DNA of 64,000 nucleotides from Saccoglossus kowalevskii (Eukaryota; Hemichordata; Enteropneusta; Harrimaniidae): contig NW_003151264.1 of NCBI RefSeq assembly GCF_000003605.2, forward strand, positions 97,166 to 161,165. The letters are read 5' to 3'. Positions 24,201 to 36,766 of the stretch are shown here, one piece after another. Made by a program: the position numbers and the translations under genes. The notes beneath the pieces were generated by a model. That model was not told where the DNA came from. It saw only the letters and a list, made by a program, of their open reading frames with translations, and searched no databases. Numbering within the stretch: position 1 is the stretch's first letter; each line of letters opens with the position of its first letter.

Positions 24201-24548
24201 AGGGAAAGTTTGAGATTGATGAGGAGACTGGAGTGGTAAGACTGATAGCATCATTAGACTACGAACAACAGCAGGTGTATGATATTGTGGCGCGAGCAAA
24301 AGACCGCGGCAGACCAAGAATGGCGTCAACCTGTAAAATTGCTGTGGAAGTTATCGACATTAATGAAAACATTCATTCACCGTTGTTTGATGATTATGTG
24401 ACTAACGGATCAGTGCATGAGAACTCCCCAATAGGGACTGTGGTAATGCAAGTGAAGGCCAAGGATGAGGATTCTGGTAGCGACGGAAAAATTGTATATT
24501 CCATCAGAGATGGTAGCGGACTAGGAAGATTCATGATTGATGATACAG
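21202..24548 (+). CDS. FAT1: Fat-like giant cadherin, first coding exon (signal peptide, EC1 to part of EC10)
   Basis: The exon begins at 21186 after TTTTTTCAG, and the chosen start is the ATG at 21202. Residues 1 to about 29 form a signal peptide (hydrophobic WMVIFYACLWLACV). Cadherin repeats follow: EC1 ~33-157, EC2 ~160-270, EC3 ~268-378 (weak motifs), EC4 ~377-487, EC5 ~484-593, EC6 ~591-690, a linker, EC7 ~742-850, then EC8, EC9 and the first half of EC10. Calcium-binding motifs are visible as TDADIGTNG, LDRE and DANDN. Stretches such as FRFTKDIYN, YSIANLN, KIDHFTG and RASDWGSPYRRE match my knowledge of vertebrate FAT1 closely. Fat-class cadherins have about 34 repeats and act at the cell surface in adhesion, actin organisation and planar polarity. 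The donor is CAG then GTAAGT, phase 1. The frame slips by one base near 23752; read straight, a stop follows at 23764, while the second frame continues with perfect cadherin homology (FYREQYE...). It is FAT1/2/3 class; which of these paralogues is undecidable here. Confidence 0.96.
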
Positions 24549-25060
24549 GTAAGTGTCTTATCTTTACTTCTAACAACAATTTGTGATCATTAATGGGGTG
24601 CAACTATGCAATTCTATCTGAAAGAGAAATTAATTGGGTAAATTGATATTAAAGATTAAGAAAGTAGAGATAAGATATACACTACCCCTCTGAGTGAAGT
24701 TCTAATATTGATCTCAATTTAGAACTGAGTTTATTTCTATAAAAACAGTGTGAATGCTATTAAAAGTTTTAATATTGATCTTAATCTCAATCTAGAACTA
24801 AGCGTATTCATAGACCCTCCAGTAGAGGGATACGAAACTGCGGTATTTTCTTTGATGTTAGGTGGTTTTGAATCCTGTAACGTTTATTTGCTCCCAGATT
24901 AGTTTATTTGCGTAACGTTCTGCCGAGCTGAGCTAAATGTAGATCACATCTCGTGAATCACGAGCCGCGACTATGCAAATCGCATGTAAATTGCCTATAC
25001 ACTCGCAATCTACGAGACGTGATTATGTAAATCAAGAGAGGCAAAGCTTATTTGAAAAAT

Positions 25061-25450
25061 ATGGCGTGTGTTTGGAAGGAGTCCCAGAGCGACGACGAAG
25101 AATTTACATCTGTTTTTTCTGATTACGACTTTAGCGACAGTGATTTTAGCGACGATGAAAATATTGTAGAAGACGGGAAATCTAAGGTCGGACGAGCCGA
25201 TCGCCGAAATTTACGTTTTTTAGATGTTTACATCGAGGTGAACTGTGAAGCCGACGGCGATGCTGGAAAGTACAAATGCACAGTGTGCTGTAAGCTCTTC
25301 AAGACTAAACAAGGATGTAAAAACCATCTCCTAAATGGACATAACATTCGAGGTAGGAAATATTTTCATCAATCCCTGGTTGTGAATGCCACGAATTGTC
25401 TGGAGAAAAAAAACGCTTACTACGATCGACGGCATTTGGTTTTGTTTAGA
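25061..25450 (+). CDS. Transposon-borne acidic C2H2 zinc-finger protein, N-terminal part
   Basis: The ATG at 25061 begins a frame open to the assembly gap (130 codons). Residues about 5-45 are very acidic and serine-rich (SDYDFSDSDFSDDE), like casein-kinase-II target segments. Residues about 70-97 form one C2H2 zinc finger (CTVC, 12 residues, H, 4 residues, H). A possible splice donor, CGAG then GTAGGA, falls after 25352, just behind the finger, so the last 33 codons may be intron instead. The piece sits 220 bases inside the left inverted repeat and shares the strand of the tail at 26236. It is probably the element's own protein, either the DNA-binding end of a transposase or cargo. I do not recognise the family. 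Confidence 0.6.
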
Positions 25451-26235
25451 NNNNNNNNNNNNNNNNNNNNNNNNNNNNNNNNNNNNNNNNNNNNNNNNNN
25501 NNNNNNNNNNNNNNNNNNNNNNNNNNNNNNNNNNNNNNNNNNNNNNNNNNNNNNNNNNNNNNNNNNNNNNNNNNNNNNNNNNNNNNNNNNNNNNNNNNNN
25601 NNNNNNNNNNNNNNNNNNNNNNNNNNNNNNNNNNNNNNNNNNNNNNNNNNNNNNNNNNNNNNNNNNNNNNNNNNNNNNNNNNNNNNNNNNNNNNNNNNNN
25701 NNNNNNNNNNNNNNNNNNNNNNNNNNNNNNNNNNNNNNNNNNNNNNNNNNNNNNNNNNNNNNNNNNNNNNNNNNNNNNNNNNNNNNNNNNNNNNNNNNNN
25801 NNNNNNNNNNNNNNNNNNNNNNNNNNNNNNNNNNNNNNNNNNNNNNNNNNNNNNNNNNNNNNNNNNNNNNNNNNNNNNNNNNNNNNNNNNNNNNNNNNNN
25901 NNNNNNNNNNNNNNNNNNNNNNNNNNNNNNNNNNNNNNNNNNNNNNNNNNNNNNNNNNNNNNNNNNNNNNNNNNNNNNNNNNNNNNNNNNNNNNNNNNNN
26001 NNNNNNNNNNNNNNNNNNNNNNNNNNNNNNNNNNNNNNNNNNNNNNNNNNNNNNNNNNNNNNNNNNNNNNNNNNNNNNNNNNNNNNNNNNNNNNNNNNNN
26101 NNNNNNNNNNNNNNNNNNNNNNNNNNNNNNNNNNNNNNNNNNNNNNNNNNNNNNNNNNNNNNNNNNNNNNNNNNNNNNNNNNNNNNNNNNNNNNNNNNNN
26201 NNNNNNNNNNNNNNNNNNNNNNNNNNNNNNNNNNN
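25451..26235. other. Assembly gap (785 N)
   Basis: Unknown bases inside the TIR transposon. The true length may differ from 785. Any reading frame crossing it is meaningless, and it hides the middle of the element's gene. Confidence 1.
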
Positions 26236-26403
26236 CACAAACTTCAAATCGGTCAAGACGGTTATGCAATGATTGACCTGACAAGGAACAAAGCTCGAAT
26301 ATTGCATAAATGTAAATGCTTACACAGGCTGACAACAAATAAAACGTGGTATTACGTACCCTGTATAACGAAGACTTCTTCAAAGAAACTTCAACACTTG
26401 TAA
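26236..26403 (+). CDS. Transposon-borne protein, C-terminal part
   Basis: From the first base after the gap one + strand frame stays open for 55 codons to the TAA at 26401-26403; the other two + frames close within 45 bases. The peptide includes IGQDGYAMIDLT, KARILHKCKCLHRL and TWYYVPC, with a CXC next to His residues that could bind metal, and a lysine-rich end. The stop lies about 200 bases before the right inverted repeat, as expected for the 3' end of an element's gene. No start codon is visible, so it must be read from within the gap or spliced. Family unknown to me. The case rests on position, strand and composition. Confidence 0.5.
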   Translation, partial: HKLQIGQDGYAMIDLTRNKARILHKCKCLHRLTTNKTWYYVPCITKTSSKKLQHL

Positions 26404-27060
26404 TCGTCGGGAAAATTGCGGAATTCGACAGGAAAGCTAAAAACGTACACTGCAAGCAAGCGCCAGGTAGACAAAACTGAATGTGTTTATGTTTGCGCTG
26501 TGACGTCACAGGAAGTTATCCACGTTGGAGCATAGCGGGACAAAACTAATTTATGCAAAAGTAGCTCGTACATCCTGTCTTGTCATTTCCTTTGATGTTT
26601 ACCGGCAGTTTCGTATCCCTCTACTGGAGGGTCTATGGCGTATTGCTATATATAAAACAGTGTGAATACTATTAAAAGTTTTAATATTGATCTTAATCTA
26701 GAATTAAGCGTATTGCTACAAAAACAGTGTGAATACTATTCTCACAAAGCCGCATTAATATCTCAGCATCTGTAGGTTCCCCCATCTTGCATATGGTGTG
26801 ATGTGCTGCATAAGCAGCTGGGTTATTTTTTCATGTGGACTTTGATTAAAGCAGACAGTATAATATAAAAATAATCTTGATCTTGTGTTATTAACTTAAT
26901 AGATGTGAGGTCATATGCAAATGTGTTATAAACTTCAGACATGAATGACTTGTATTGTTACTGCAATTTCGTCTACAATATGTACAACAAATTGACCTTT
27001 GTAATTTATAAATCAGAATACAGATTTTGGCGTATATTAGCCTCTGCAGTATGCAACAAA

Positions 27061-27272
27061 TACTGTGGAATACTTTATTTTCGCTGGAATTAATTTTCAC
27101 TGAAAAGGCTTTTTGGGCGTTTTGTGTGGAATTTATTTTCACTGATTTTTGATGAGTTTAATGTGAAGTATAGGAAAAAAAGTATATTCGCTGGATTTTA
27201 TTTTCACGGAAACATCCCTTCAGCGAAAATAGCGAAAATAAATTCCAAGCGAAAATAAAGTATTCTACAGTA
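27061..27272 (+). mobile_element. Family A MITE
   Basis: Starts TACTGTGGAATACTTTATTT and ends AAGTATTCTACAGTA. It is 212 bp and one of the best preserved copies, with inner arms TTTTCGCTGGAATTAATTTT and its inverse near the right end. Confidence 0.85.
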
Positions 27273-29585
27273 TTTTTTGAGCCATTCCACCATTTTGAAG
27301 CTATCGTTATGAATATCGCAGATAAAAACTTGTTGTTGTAACGCCATAGTTTTAACTGTCCTGTCTGACTTGATAGTCTAAGCTTTTTAAAGCTTTCAAT
27401 AGGGCTAGTTTTATTATGTCTGCCCCATATAGCTTTATACCTGCCATTACTGTAACAATACACTGTGGGTGGTTAGCCATGACTTACCATGAATTACTCA
27501 AAAAAATCGATAAATTAATGTAATGACAGTTGAATTTGTCCAGCTGGCCCTGTAGCATTGTCCAAAATAGTCAATTATTGTGTTTTGAAACAAAACTGTC
27601 AATAGGTTGACATGACTTAATTTTATGACATGACTTAATATTATTATGTTTTGGTAATGATGGTCCATGCCCAAACTTGTAAACTGCCATGACCCAAATT
27701 TACTAATATACAATGTAGTACAGAAACTGTCATAAGTTTTGATATTTTGATTGAGTAGAAACTGGTATAAAATGTAATAGGGTAAAGGTCAAATTAAAAA
27801 ATATTTCATGTTTGTAATTTAGCTTACACTGCAATATTTTGATAACTACAGAAAATATTTATTTGCTTACTTTCTCAATTGTATTTAAATACCCCCCACA
27901 AACTGCCCGTTTCCGTGAAACATTTTTTTTTCACGAAGGCCAGAAAACATTATTTTTAAAGCCACTTTTTTGGTTTCATATCCCTATTTCAACAGAGGTC
28001 AAAATTGAGGCCTGTCCATCTGTCCCAAAAAGGCAGATTTTAAATAAATTTCCTGTCTCTGTGTACAGGTAAATTTAAGATATCTAATTAAATTGCTTAC
28101 CGACAGGGTGGGTGATGGATGTTCCAAACAAATTACCTTCAAAAGTTTTAGTGCTATGATGATGCACCAAGAATAATTTTTTTATTTCAATTTATTTCAT
28201 CATGGACAGATATGTCATCAATTGGCACTGGCCTCTTATTGTCCAACCTTAATTTTTAATTTTAACCCCTGATCTAAGTCAACTCATGTTGGTTGTAACA
28301 TTCTTCTATGTGGCATCCAGTTTTAGCTTCTAAAGAAGGTAATATACTTCACAAGCTTCATCTGAAATACCTGCATACACTTATCTTAGGAGTTAGGTCA
28401 CTTTATTACTTTCATTATTACCTCACAATTTGCAAAAGAATTCTGTTTTTGTCATGCACCTATTTTATTGGCATGCTGACCCGTACCAGGCAGTAAAACT
28501 ACAATACAGCAAACATAAAAACAGCTGACTGTACTCAGTCGATGCCCTAAACCAAGTACACCCCATGGTTCCTTTGTTTTGTCCGGAAATTTTCCTTTTC
28601 CTCTTCATTGGTGGATAGCCTTCAGCTATTGATAGAAAATTTCAAGTTGGTATCAGGTGATCCCCCCAGCCTATGTAGCTTCCGAAAATCAAATCAAAGT
28701 CCTACTGTTTGTATCTACTATTTCTGATTTCATACTGTTACTCCTATATCATTGGAGCCTGATTAGCTGAGTATGGTGTCCTTTGAATCTTTCACAGCTG
28801 CAACAACTGAACACTCTGGCAAATAGTATCACATGGGTTACGTAGAAAAACATGTGACGTCTGTCACCACTGAGCTCAAAATCCTACACTTACAGACTCA
28901 TTCTTGTGCTTCCAATATTGATAGCATGAGAGACCATTCTTTGAGACAGCCGATTTAAGCAGTTTTAGCTGATTAGTACATTTTACAAAAAGTATATGGT
29001 AACACGACATCGGGGTAAACTCATTACTCAAATTTAAATTGACAATTGGTTTCTATGATTATCGGTATACTGTTTTGCATCTAAAATTTATTGATTAGTG
29101 AAGAGTTGAGGTTTTAGTTAACTCCTTTTGTTAGAAATACTTTTAGAACTAATGTAACAGTTTCAAACTACACATCTGAAACATTTTTATTCCCATATTT
29201 TATTATTTGCAAGTTATGCGTGTATAATATTGTCCAGATATGTTGCATGCTACTACTACTCCATGTCTTGTTTCTGTTTGAGTGATGGTGTATGTTGTAA
29301 GGTTTCAGTGAACATAAGCCACCCTTGTGAAACAAGGCAACTTGTGCCCTCCACATGGCCTTGGATTTATAAACAATAATTTAAAAATGTTGGCCTGCTA
29401 ATGGAATTCCTGTGTTTCATATAACTTGGGTACACATGCAGTTCTCTGTGCTGTTGTTTGGGAAGTATCAAATATCACCATATTGCTATTAAAAAATCTA
29501 TCACTAGTCAAGCGGCATATTTTATGCCAGTCTGGTGTGTACAAGTATAATACTAGCAGTGAAAATGACTACTCGGTTATTGGAC

Positions 29586-29797
29586 TACTGTGAAATACTT
29601 TATTTTAGCTGGAATTAATTTTTGCTGAATAGACTTTTTGGGTGTTTTTTACAGAATTTATTTTCACTGATTTTTGACAAGTTGAATGTAAAATATATGA
29701 AAACAGGTTTATTCATTGGATTTTATTTTCACTAAATCATTCCTTTAACAAAAATAGCGAAAATTAATTCCAAGCAAAAATGAAGTATTTTACAGTA
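29586..29797 (+). mobile_element. Family A MITE
   Basis: Starts TACTGTGAAATACTTTATTT and ends AAGTATTTTACAGTA. It is 212 bp and aligns end to end with the copies at 27061-27272 and 55344-55556. Confidence 0.85.
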
Positions 29798-31539
29798 ATC
29801 TGGCCATGTTTACTTTAATTCACACCTATGATTTGCTTTTGAAATGTGTTTAAAATTTCTCGTACCATTCAGATTCTTATATATTTACCCAACTTTATTA
29901 GTTAGACAGGACCTATTTGTTGGCAAACCTTGAATAATTTGTTTTGAGTAGGAGTTTATTATAGACATGGGGGATTAGAAATAGTTTCATAATTTGACAT
30001 CTAATAATTTTTTATTACTTACTGGTTCTACTAACACCAGTCATAGATGAAATATTAATATGTTAAAATTAACAGCAACAAGATTGACTAAAAGACATTG
30101 TTTTGCTTGACTAGAGTAGCATGTCATGCCAGTGGTAAAGGCCATTTCATCTCTGGATAAGGACTGTAATTGCTAACCAGCCATCAGAGCATATTGAATG
30201 CATTCCATAGTCCATGTAATGACACTGAGAGGGAGATCTGCTTCAGTTCATGTTTTATCAGTAACTACTGGGTCATGCCGAATTGACGCCTAATTTATTT
30301 GGGAGGCTAGTTAGATTTCAGCTTATTTATTGTGAATTATTCAACTGACAAGCAGTTTGATATTCAATACTTTGCAGTTGGTCACATTTAGAAAAGATCG
30401 GGATGAGAAATTCCTCTGTACTGTTGGCAGTCTCTTTGGGGGAATGAAAACCAAGTGAAGTGATCATTTGTTTATGTCTTGAACACCTAATACTATTAGT
30501 GGTCATGTCTCGTTTTGTCCTGTGAGATTACCAAGTATCTCTCCACCCACCCTCCACTGCACCATTATCCGATCCACTGTTCATATTAATCATACAGCAA
30601 TCAACAGGGTTGTTTTTTAATGCTTTGGATGTCCCACAATTCTTCAAGTAAGATACGTGCAGGTATTCCAGAAACTAAAATGTAGAAAGTTTAAATAAAC
30701 CAAGACTAGTTCGTGTCTACCAATTTTTACATGTACACTAAATGGCAAGTCATTTTAAAAATGGATTAGTACTATTATACAGTGTTGTTTGAAATGGAAA
30801 TAACCTATGACCTAATCAAGTTATGCATAGTTATGCAGATGTGAATGCCTTATGGGTGGAGCAACCACCAGCCAATGTTACTATTAGTCAATCAAGCTGT
30901 TTGTGAGTGGTGTGCTAGATATGTATTAAATGAAACCCAAGACCCTTGAGAGTGTTAGATGATAGAGGAACAATTAATATATTGGTAATATAACCACCTA
31001 GATGTAGCTGGCATGATGCCAGAATGAGGATTCAAATTAGATACAGGTTATCAGTCAGGTCAACAGTAATATTTGGATAAATAGTAGTTAGGATTTATTA
31101 TTTCCTCCCTTACAATGCACAGACTTTCATCTAAAGTATATAGCAAGGATTCTTATGATTTATTTATTTGTGGGAAACAAGATAAACGATGGATTTCAGA
31201 TAACAAAATATTTTACTATAAAATAGAAGAGATGTTATTGAGAATTGATGAAATTTCACTGACAAACTCACTAGTGCATACTGTTTAATGTCAGCAGAGC
31301 AGTGAAAGATGAAATAAAGATGTCTACATGTAGCATTACTGGGTTTTTGACAAATATTGCTTGTTTGACTTCTCCTATGCTTTAAGTTTGCTAGCTTACA
31401 GTAGTTGACATTGATTAATGATGTAGTATCTAATGGCAGTCATTCTAGCTCGATTTAAATGACTTCCTGGTGTTTCCAGTGGCAGTTAGCTGGCCATTTT
31501 ACAGGCAGAAAATAAGTCTCAAACTGCTCAAGTAGATAG

Positions 31540-31712
31540 TGCAAATCAGGGTTTGTGCTAGTTTCTCGGCAAGACGAGTCCCACTTGAAAAATTGAAATT
31601 TGACCCTGGATAACTTTATTAGATATTGGACCCCAGCTTGCCTGAAAAACTGGGTCCCTCTTTAATAATTGGAGTCCGGGAAGCAAAATATGGAGTTAAC
31701 GCGCAATTCCAT
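31540..31712 (+). repeat. Dispersed repeat fragment (partner near 47255-47330)
   Basis: Shares GGAGTCCGGGAAGCAAAATA then TGGAGTTA with the 47255-47330 copy, which reads GGGGGTCTGGGAAGCAGAAT then ATGGGGTTA. The 31540 copy also has facing GGACCC/GGGTCC-type segments. The element's ends are not clear. Confidence 0.4.
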
Positions 31713-34700
31713 GCAAATGTATTTCTGAATGTTGTGGTTATTTTTGGCCACCCCTTATTGCTGTGAAAAATCAACTGTTCTTTTCTAATTCATGGTTGTG
31801 AATTTCATTACTGTCAATAGGAAGGATGTTAAACATTTGAAAAAGTGTGATGTATTGAAAATCTGTTTTATGGTATGTACTGAAGGTGTGTTAACATTGC
31901 CCTTCTTCAACAATAACTGTTAAATTTGATGTCGCCAATTTTCATTCATACACATTGTTAACATGTCTACCTGCGGCACCTTTCCGTGATTGTCCAATAG
32001 GGTTTATGTTCAGGGTGAGGCTACACATAGCAATTACTAAAGCTGAGTAAAATGTTGCACGATATGTGTGGGCATATCAGAGCTTTTTTTCATTATCGCA
32101 GTGCTGTTTGTTTTGGTGTGAAATATTGTGAAACTGCAACTTCATTGTATTTATGCAGTCAGTATTACTGGTTTTCTCTGTACAAAATCCAAATAGTCAG
32201 GCTTGGTATTTTTCTGCCTCAATTAATTTCATGGAGGTGTCAGAAATTTTGGAGAATGTCCTCATGTCAATAACTGACAACCTACCATTGTATGTAAATT
32301 ATAAGTTATACAATGTAGTTGAACCCTGCCTTTGCATAACCACACCCCCTCCCTTCCCCTCAGAAAAGTAAAAGATAAAGAAATTTGCACACTTTTTCTT
32401 TCCTCTTCATCAGCAATTTACATAAATCTATCTTTATAATAGCCGACTGCTAAATCACCCAGGGCGGAAGGAGACATAAGATCTTTTAGATTGGTTTCTT
32501 GAACTGTTCCCAAATTCCTATATTCCTCGCTTCTTGCCTTGGATTGGATAACTTACTCCCCTTGTGACTCGTTATCAATCAAAGCTTTCAATGTAATTAA
32601 TTTCCTGCCCCATGTCACTGTTAGCTGGCAAGGTGCTTTTGATTTTCTATCACCCTTGGGAAGTCTCCCTTGTCAGTTACATTCCATATATTTACTATTA
32701 TGTTGTACTTAAGTTAAGTTGTACACTGAGGCTGCAAAACTCTTTTTAACCCATAATAGTATTTCTCTATTGATAATATTTTCATGTCTCGATGAGATAT
32801 ATTAATGCCTGCAGGAATTTTATTTTTTGTATATCCATATGAATTTCAATCTTTGCATTATAGTGCCGAGCAATTTTTTTGTTACTCTGCATATACCTGT
32901 AGTGCGTGTGAAAAAAATTCAAGAATCAGAGAAAATTGAACAAATTTTGTAAAAGTAAACAGTTTATAAAGATTCCCACTTTACAAATATGTGAAATGTC
33001 ACTTTCAGAACAACGTAAAACATAACATAAAATATGCAATAATTATTTTTTTTGCTATTGAAAGTAGATATCTCGTCCTCATATTTCCACACATTTCATT
33101 TTGAGATTAGTGTGGCATCTTATTTCTTAGAAAAACAAACCTACAATGTAACTTACCTACAAGAACAAACAAAACCTCTTAGTATGTGAGTCTATTGTTC
33201 ACAAATCTAACTTAATTTAGGAGAATCGCGTACATTTATTTTCTGCATTTTCTTTCTCATCCACCACCTCAACATTTCATGGTGTATATATTTGTTATAA
33301 AATGCAACTTTGAGAACTTTGCCAAATTTGTTTCTTCATGAATGGTCGCAAATTATCAAATCAATAGATACAAAAATTAATGAGATTATAGTATAGGTGC
33401 ACGTTACTGGAATTCTGAAATGTATTTTAATTGGTAATTTTATTAATACTACTGTTTTAAGAGAAGACAAATTGGTAGGTTTTGCAATTGAATACAATGA
33501 CATCATCTTAAACCATCTCACTCAATATTAATCTTGAGGTATAAATAGTGTATGATAAAAAAAAAACGTTACCCGTCTTTTTGTGCAGCCATGTGTTTGT
33601 GTCAACTATTTAACAGAAATGTTGTATTTTTATAGCTGAAACTTAGTCACAATGTCAGGTGTTTGCTGACAGTGACCATGGTGTTTCTTTTTGTTGAATG
33701 TTTCCCTTGAAGCCTGAGTTTTCTAAGTTGACAGAAGTGTGTACACCATAATGGAAAGATTGTTAATTTTTAAAATAATGAAGAAATTTTTGAAAAGGGA
33801 AATTTATTAAAGCCGAGAAAAGTGCAGATTGGTTGTTATAAAGTGGAACCCCCTTTGGGCTGAGCAAAATATTGTAAAGCTTTTTATGAAAAGCATGTGT
33901 CATTTTCAACTAAGTGTTATTGCTAATGTTTTCACTTAGCATACCGTCTGAGTTGTCTTTCAGTTCTGAATTGTATTTGAAATTTGATTCCATCATGTTT
34001 GTGTAAATGTTTTGGAATATCATATATCCATTTGGGAATCCAGAAATATTAATGGGAGCTGGTTAGGTCACAACCAAGGTCATTTCTAAAGAATAAGGTG
34101 CTGTTTTGTTCATTTGCACATGTATGATTGTAACAATTCTACTTTTTCGTATCCTATCACAATTGAGTGTACAGGTTATGGATCATTCAAAATGAAAACC
34201 ATGTACCACGAAGGTCATTTATGGGTATTAGATAAGATATTCAGACTACCATGATTTTTATAGATAAGATGGGTATTCTGATTGACATAAATTATTAGAA
34301 GATTCTTGAGAATACTATTTATTTTCCAGGAATCGTGTTTTTACATAGATTCCTATAAAAATCGTTCCAAAATGCCTGTTTTTGGCATATTATAACATGA
34401 TTTTCTCTAAAACCATGATTTGTACGGAGTAAAAACTCTCAAATGGCTATGGTATACATCAAATTCTATAATGTTGAAACAAAATATGGTGATAACATTT
34501 TTATCATATCAAATACCGTAGATCAAACGACCTTCAAATTGTGTGTTCAGTGTGTTAATATAATGGTTGGTCACAAAGACCTCTAACATATGTTTACAGT
34601 TTCATCTTTTATTTTTTGTTTTTAGTTGATTTCAAATTGCCTAAAGCATGAAGACATTATTTACCCTGATAAAACAATAACAACAAGGGAATAGATTAAA

Positions 34701-36636
34701 AAACTTTTATTTTAACAGATTTCTCTGAATTAAATTTGTAATTAGCGTAACCCTTGCAGTTGATGTCAAGCCATCCTATAGCCATGAACTTAGCGTTGTA
34801 CTTACAAGTGACCTACCTACCTGCATTGAAAGTTAGCTAGAGTTGAATTTTGTTGGTTTCTGTCATACAACACACTGGTCAATATTGAGATGCTTGGCAA
34901 CTCATTTCAATGGTATGCCTGCTCCTCAAAAGTTCAAAGGAACTTCTTTTAGTTGAAGATAACGAGACTTGTTAATGATTTGGAATTTAGGCTAAACTTA
35001 TTAGCAGTAAAAGCCTCAATATCTACAACAAAGGAATAGGGTCACCAAAAAGTCCACATGAACTTTTTTGTCAATTTATAAGCTTGCTTCACTGTTAATA
35101 TGATTTCTCGTAGATTTGCATAATTAATTGTGATGGCTGTGGGATGATGTAGTCTAAGTGGTTGGTATATGCAGTAGAAACAGGTTATATGAAAACCATT
35201 GATTGCCCCTGTCCTTAACAATAAACATCTTCACCCTATCTTCAGTGGTCTTAATTTGAAAGCGTGTGCCCCTTCTTTTATGTAGAACAAAGCGACCGCT
35301 CCTTGCTTGATGCTTTTCATATCAGAGCAGGCTTGGTGAATGGGTGCAGGAAACTGCTCATTGTTCGCAAACAGCAGTCTTGCCCATTAGTCATAGTCTG
35401 CAAGAAAGACTCTGATTTTATGTTGTATGTTTAGTTATTCAGATTACGATGTAGTATTTGGTGCTGGGGAGGTCAACGGATGCAGTTCCCTGTGTGTCAT
35501 ATGCGATAAAGAGATGATTCCATCAAATTATATTTAGAAGATTTCAATTATATTCTTTCTACTTTACACTGCTTTTTTCTATCGATGGGGTCCAATTTGC
35601 ACTGGTCTGTAGAAATTCTCAAAACTCGCATTTCCAGTTTGGCAGTTCATGTATAAAGTTCCATTGTTTGATAATCTGTGGTTTTAGTCATTCTCTTTAT
35701 GTTTTCAATAGTATAAGACCATGTTTTCAATAACATTGGTTCATGAAAATTTCCCGAAACTCAGCTTTTTTGTAATTGTTTCAGTTCTTATAGCGAATAT
35801 AAAATGAAAAAGTTGTATTTTATGAATCCTAATATTGTTAGAAAAAATTTAAATTAAATTATATATTTGAAGAAAATTCGTGTAAATCATTATACATACT
35901 TTTTTTGATTTGTAGTAATCATTTACATATCCTCAGTAACATTTTGTAAAACTTATTTTGGCTTGAACTCCCTTAAGAAGTGCCTGCTGCTATCTTTGGC
36001 TAAAATAAATCTTAAAACACAAGTTAGCCTTACAGGTCATTTTATTGATGCTTGTCACATGGCTAGACAATAGATGAAATCAACTGATACTAATCAGATG
36101 TCATGCTTTCTAATATAAAGTCCATCTAAAGAACACTGGAGTTCTTTGTACCACTACTACATTACCCAAGTTCACTTCTTAAAAATCTACAAAAGTTAAA
36201 TTGACAGTTATCGAGCCGTATAGGCCGTCACATTCATTTGTGTAGTAGCGTTATCAAAAGCAGTCTTTGTCAATTGCTCGTTTACGACCTTGACAAATTC
36301 ACTGCCATATCTGACCGTTACTGTAACTACCCTTAGTTTTGTAGGTACACCCTGTTTGCTTTTCAGTGTTATGGAATGCCAACATAATATGGGATACCAG
36401 ATTAATAACATGTCCTCCAGTAAAACGTTAGCCCAGGGTATACCAGAATGTTACCATCTGTTACTATCAAGACAGTCATTAATAGACAGACAAATAATTC
36501 TCTGTCCATTTGTTTGATATCTTGAGAGTATAGAATGATTGGACAGGGAAAGAAAAAAAATCTCCATCTCATTTAGCTTGTATAAACAAGAACAGTTACA
36601 GTTGTTAAAATGAGCATGTGTGTTGAAAACTATATT

Positions 36637-36766
36637 TAGTCAGTAAAAGGTGTAGGGTGTGGATGTGCACATGTGGTCTGGTATCCAGTGTTTGTCCCTG
36701 ATTGCATAGTCAGTAAGGGGTGTGTATGTGCACATGTGGTCTAGTATCCGATGTCTGTCCCTAACC
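36637..36766 (+). repeat. 70-bp tandem duplication, two units
   Basis: Units begin TAGTCAGTAAAAGG at 36637 and TAGTCAGTAAGGGG at 36707. Both contain ATGTGCACATGTGGTCTRGT and end in GTCCCT. Divergence between units is modest. Confidence 0.85.

Larger units (their letters stand above)
24809..26637 (+). mobile_element. Young TIR DNA transposon carrying a zinc-finger gene
   Basis: Perfect 33-bp terminal inverted repeats occupy 24809-24841 (beginning CATAGACCCTCCAGTAGAGG) and 26605-26637. A 7-bp target duplication, GCGTATT, is at 24802-24808 and 26638-26644. The identical ends and duplication indicate a recent insertion. The interior is richer in CpG than the host intron, also a sign of youth. 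It carries two + strand coding pieces (25061-25450 and 26236-26403) separated by a 785-N assembly gap. CA...TG ends starting CATAG with a 7-bp duplication recall the P superfamily, but a THAP domain, typical of P transposases, is not seen. If the gap length is real, the encoded protein is at most about 447 residues, short for a P transposase. A full CRE-like TGACGTCA lies near the right end at about 26501. Confidence 0.9.
24695..26745 (+). repeat. Minisatellite (~67-76 bp period) interrupted by the TIR transposon
   Basis: Units contain AAAACAGTGTGAATRCTATT, then AAAAGTTTTAATATTGATCT, then CTAGAAYTAAGCGTATT. One partial and one full unit lie left of the transposon, and one full and one partial unit lie right of it. 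The full right-hand unit repeats with period 67. The left unit is about 9 bp longer through a duplicated 'ctcaat'-type insertion. The transposon landed in the GCGTATT segment of a unit. Confidence 0.75.

Noticed and set aside
25331-26509. Long - strand open frames across the gap
   Set aside because: Most of their length is N, and the flanking peptides show no motif. They are shadows of the + strand gene pieces.
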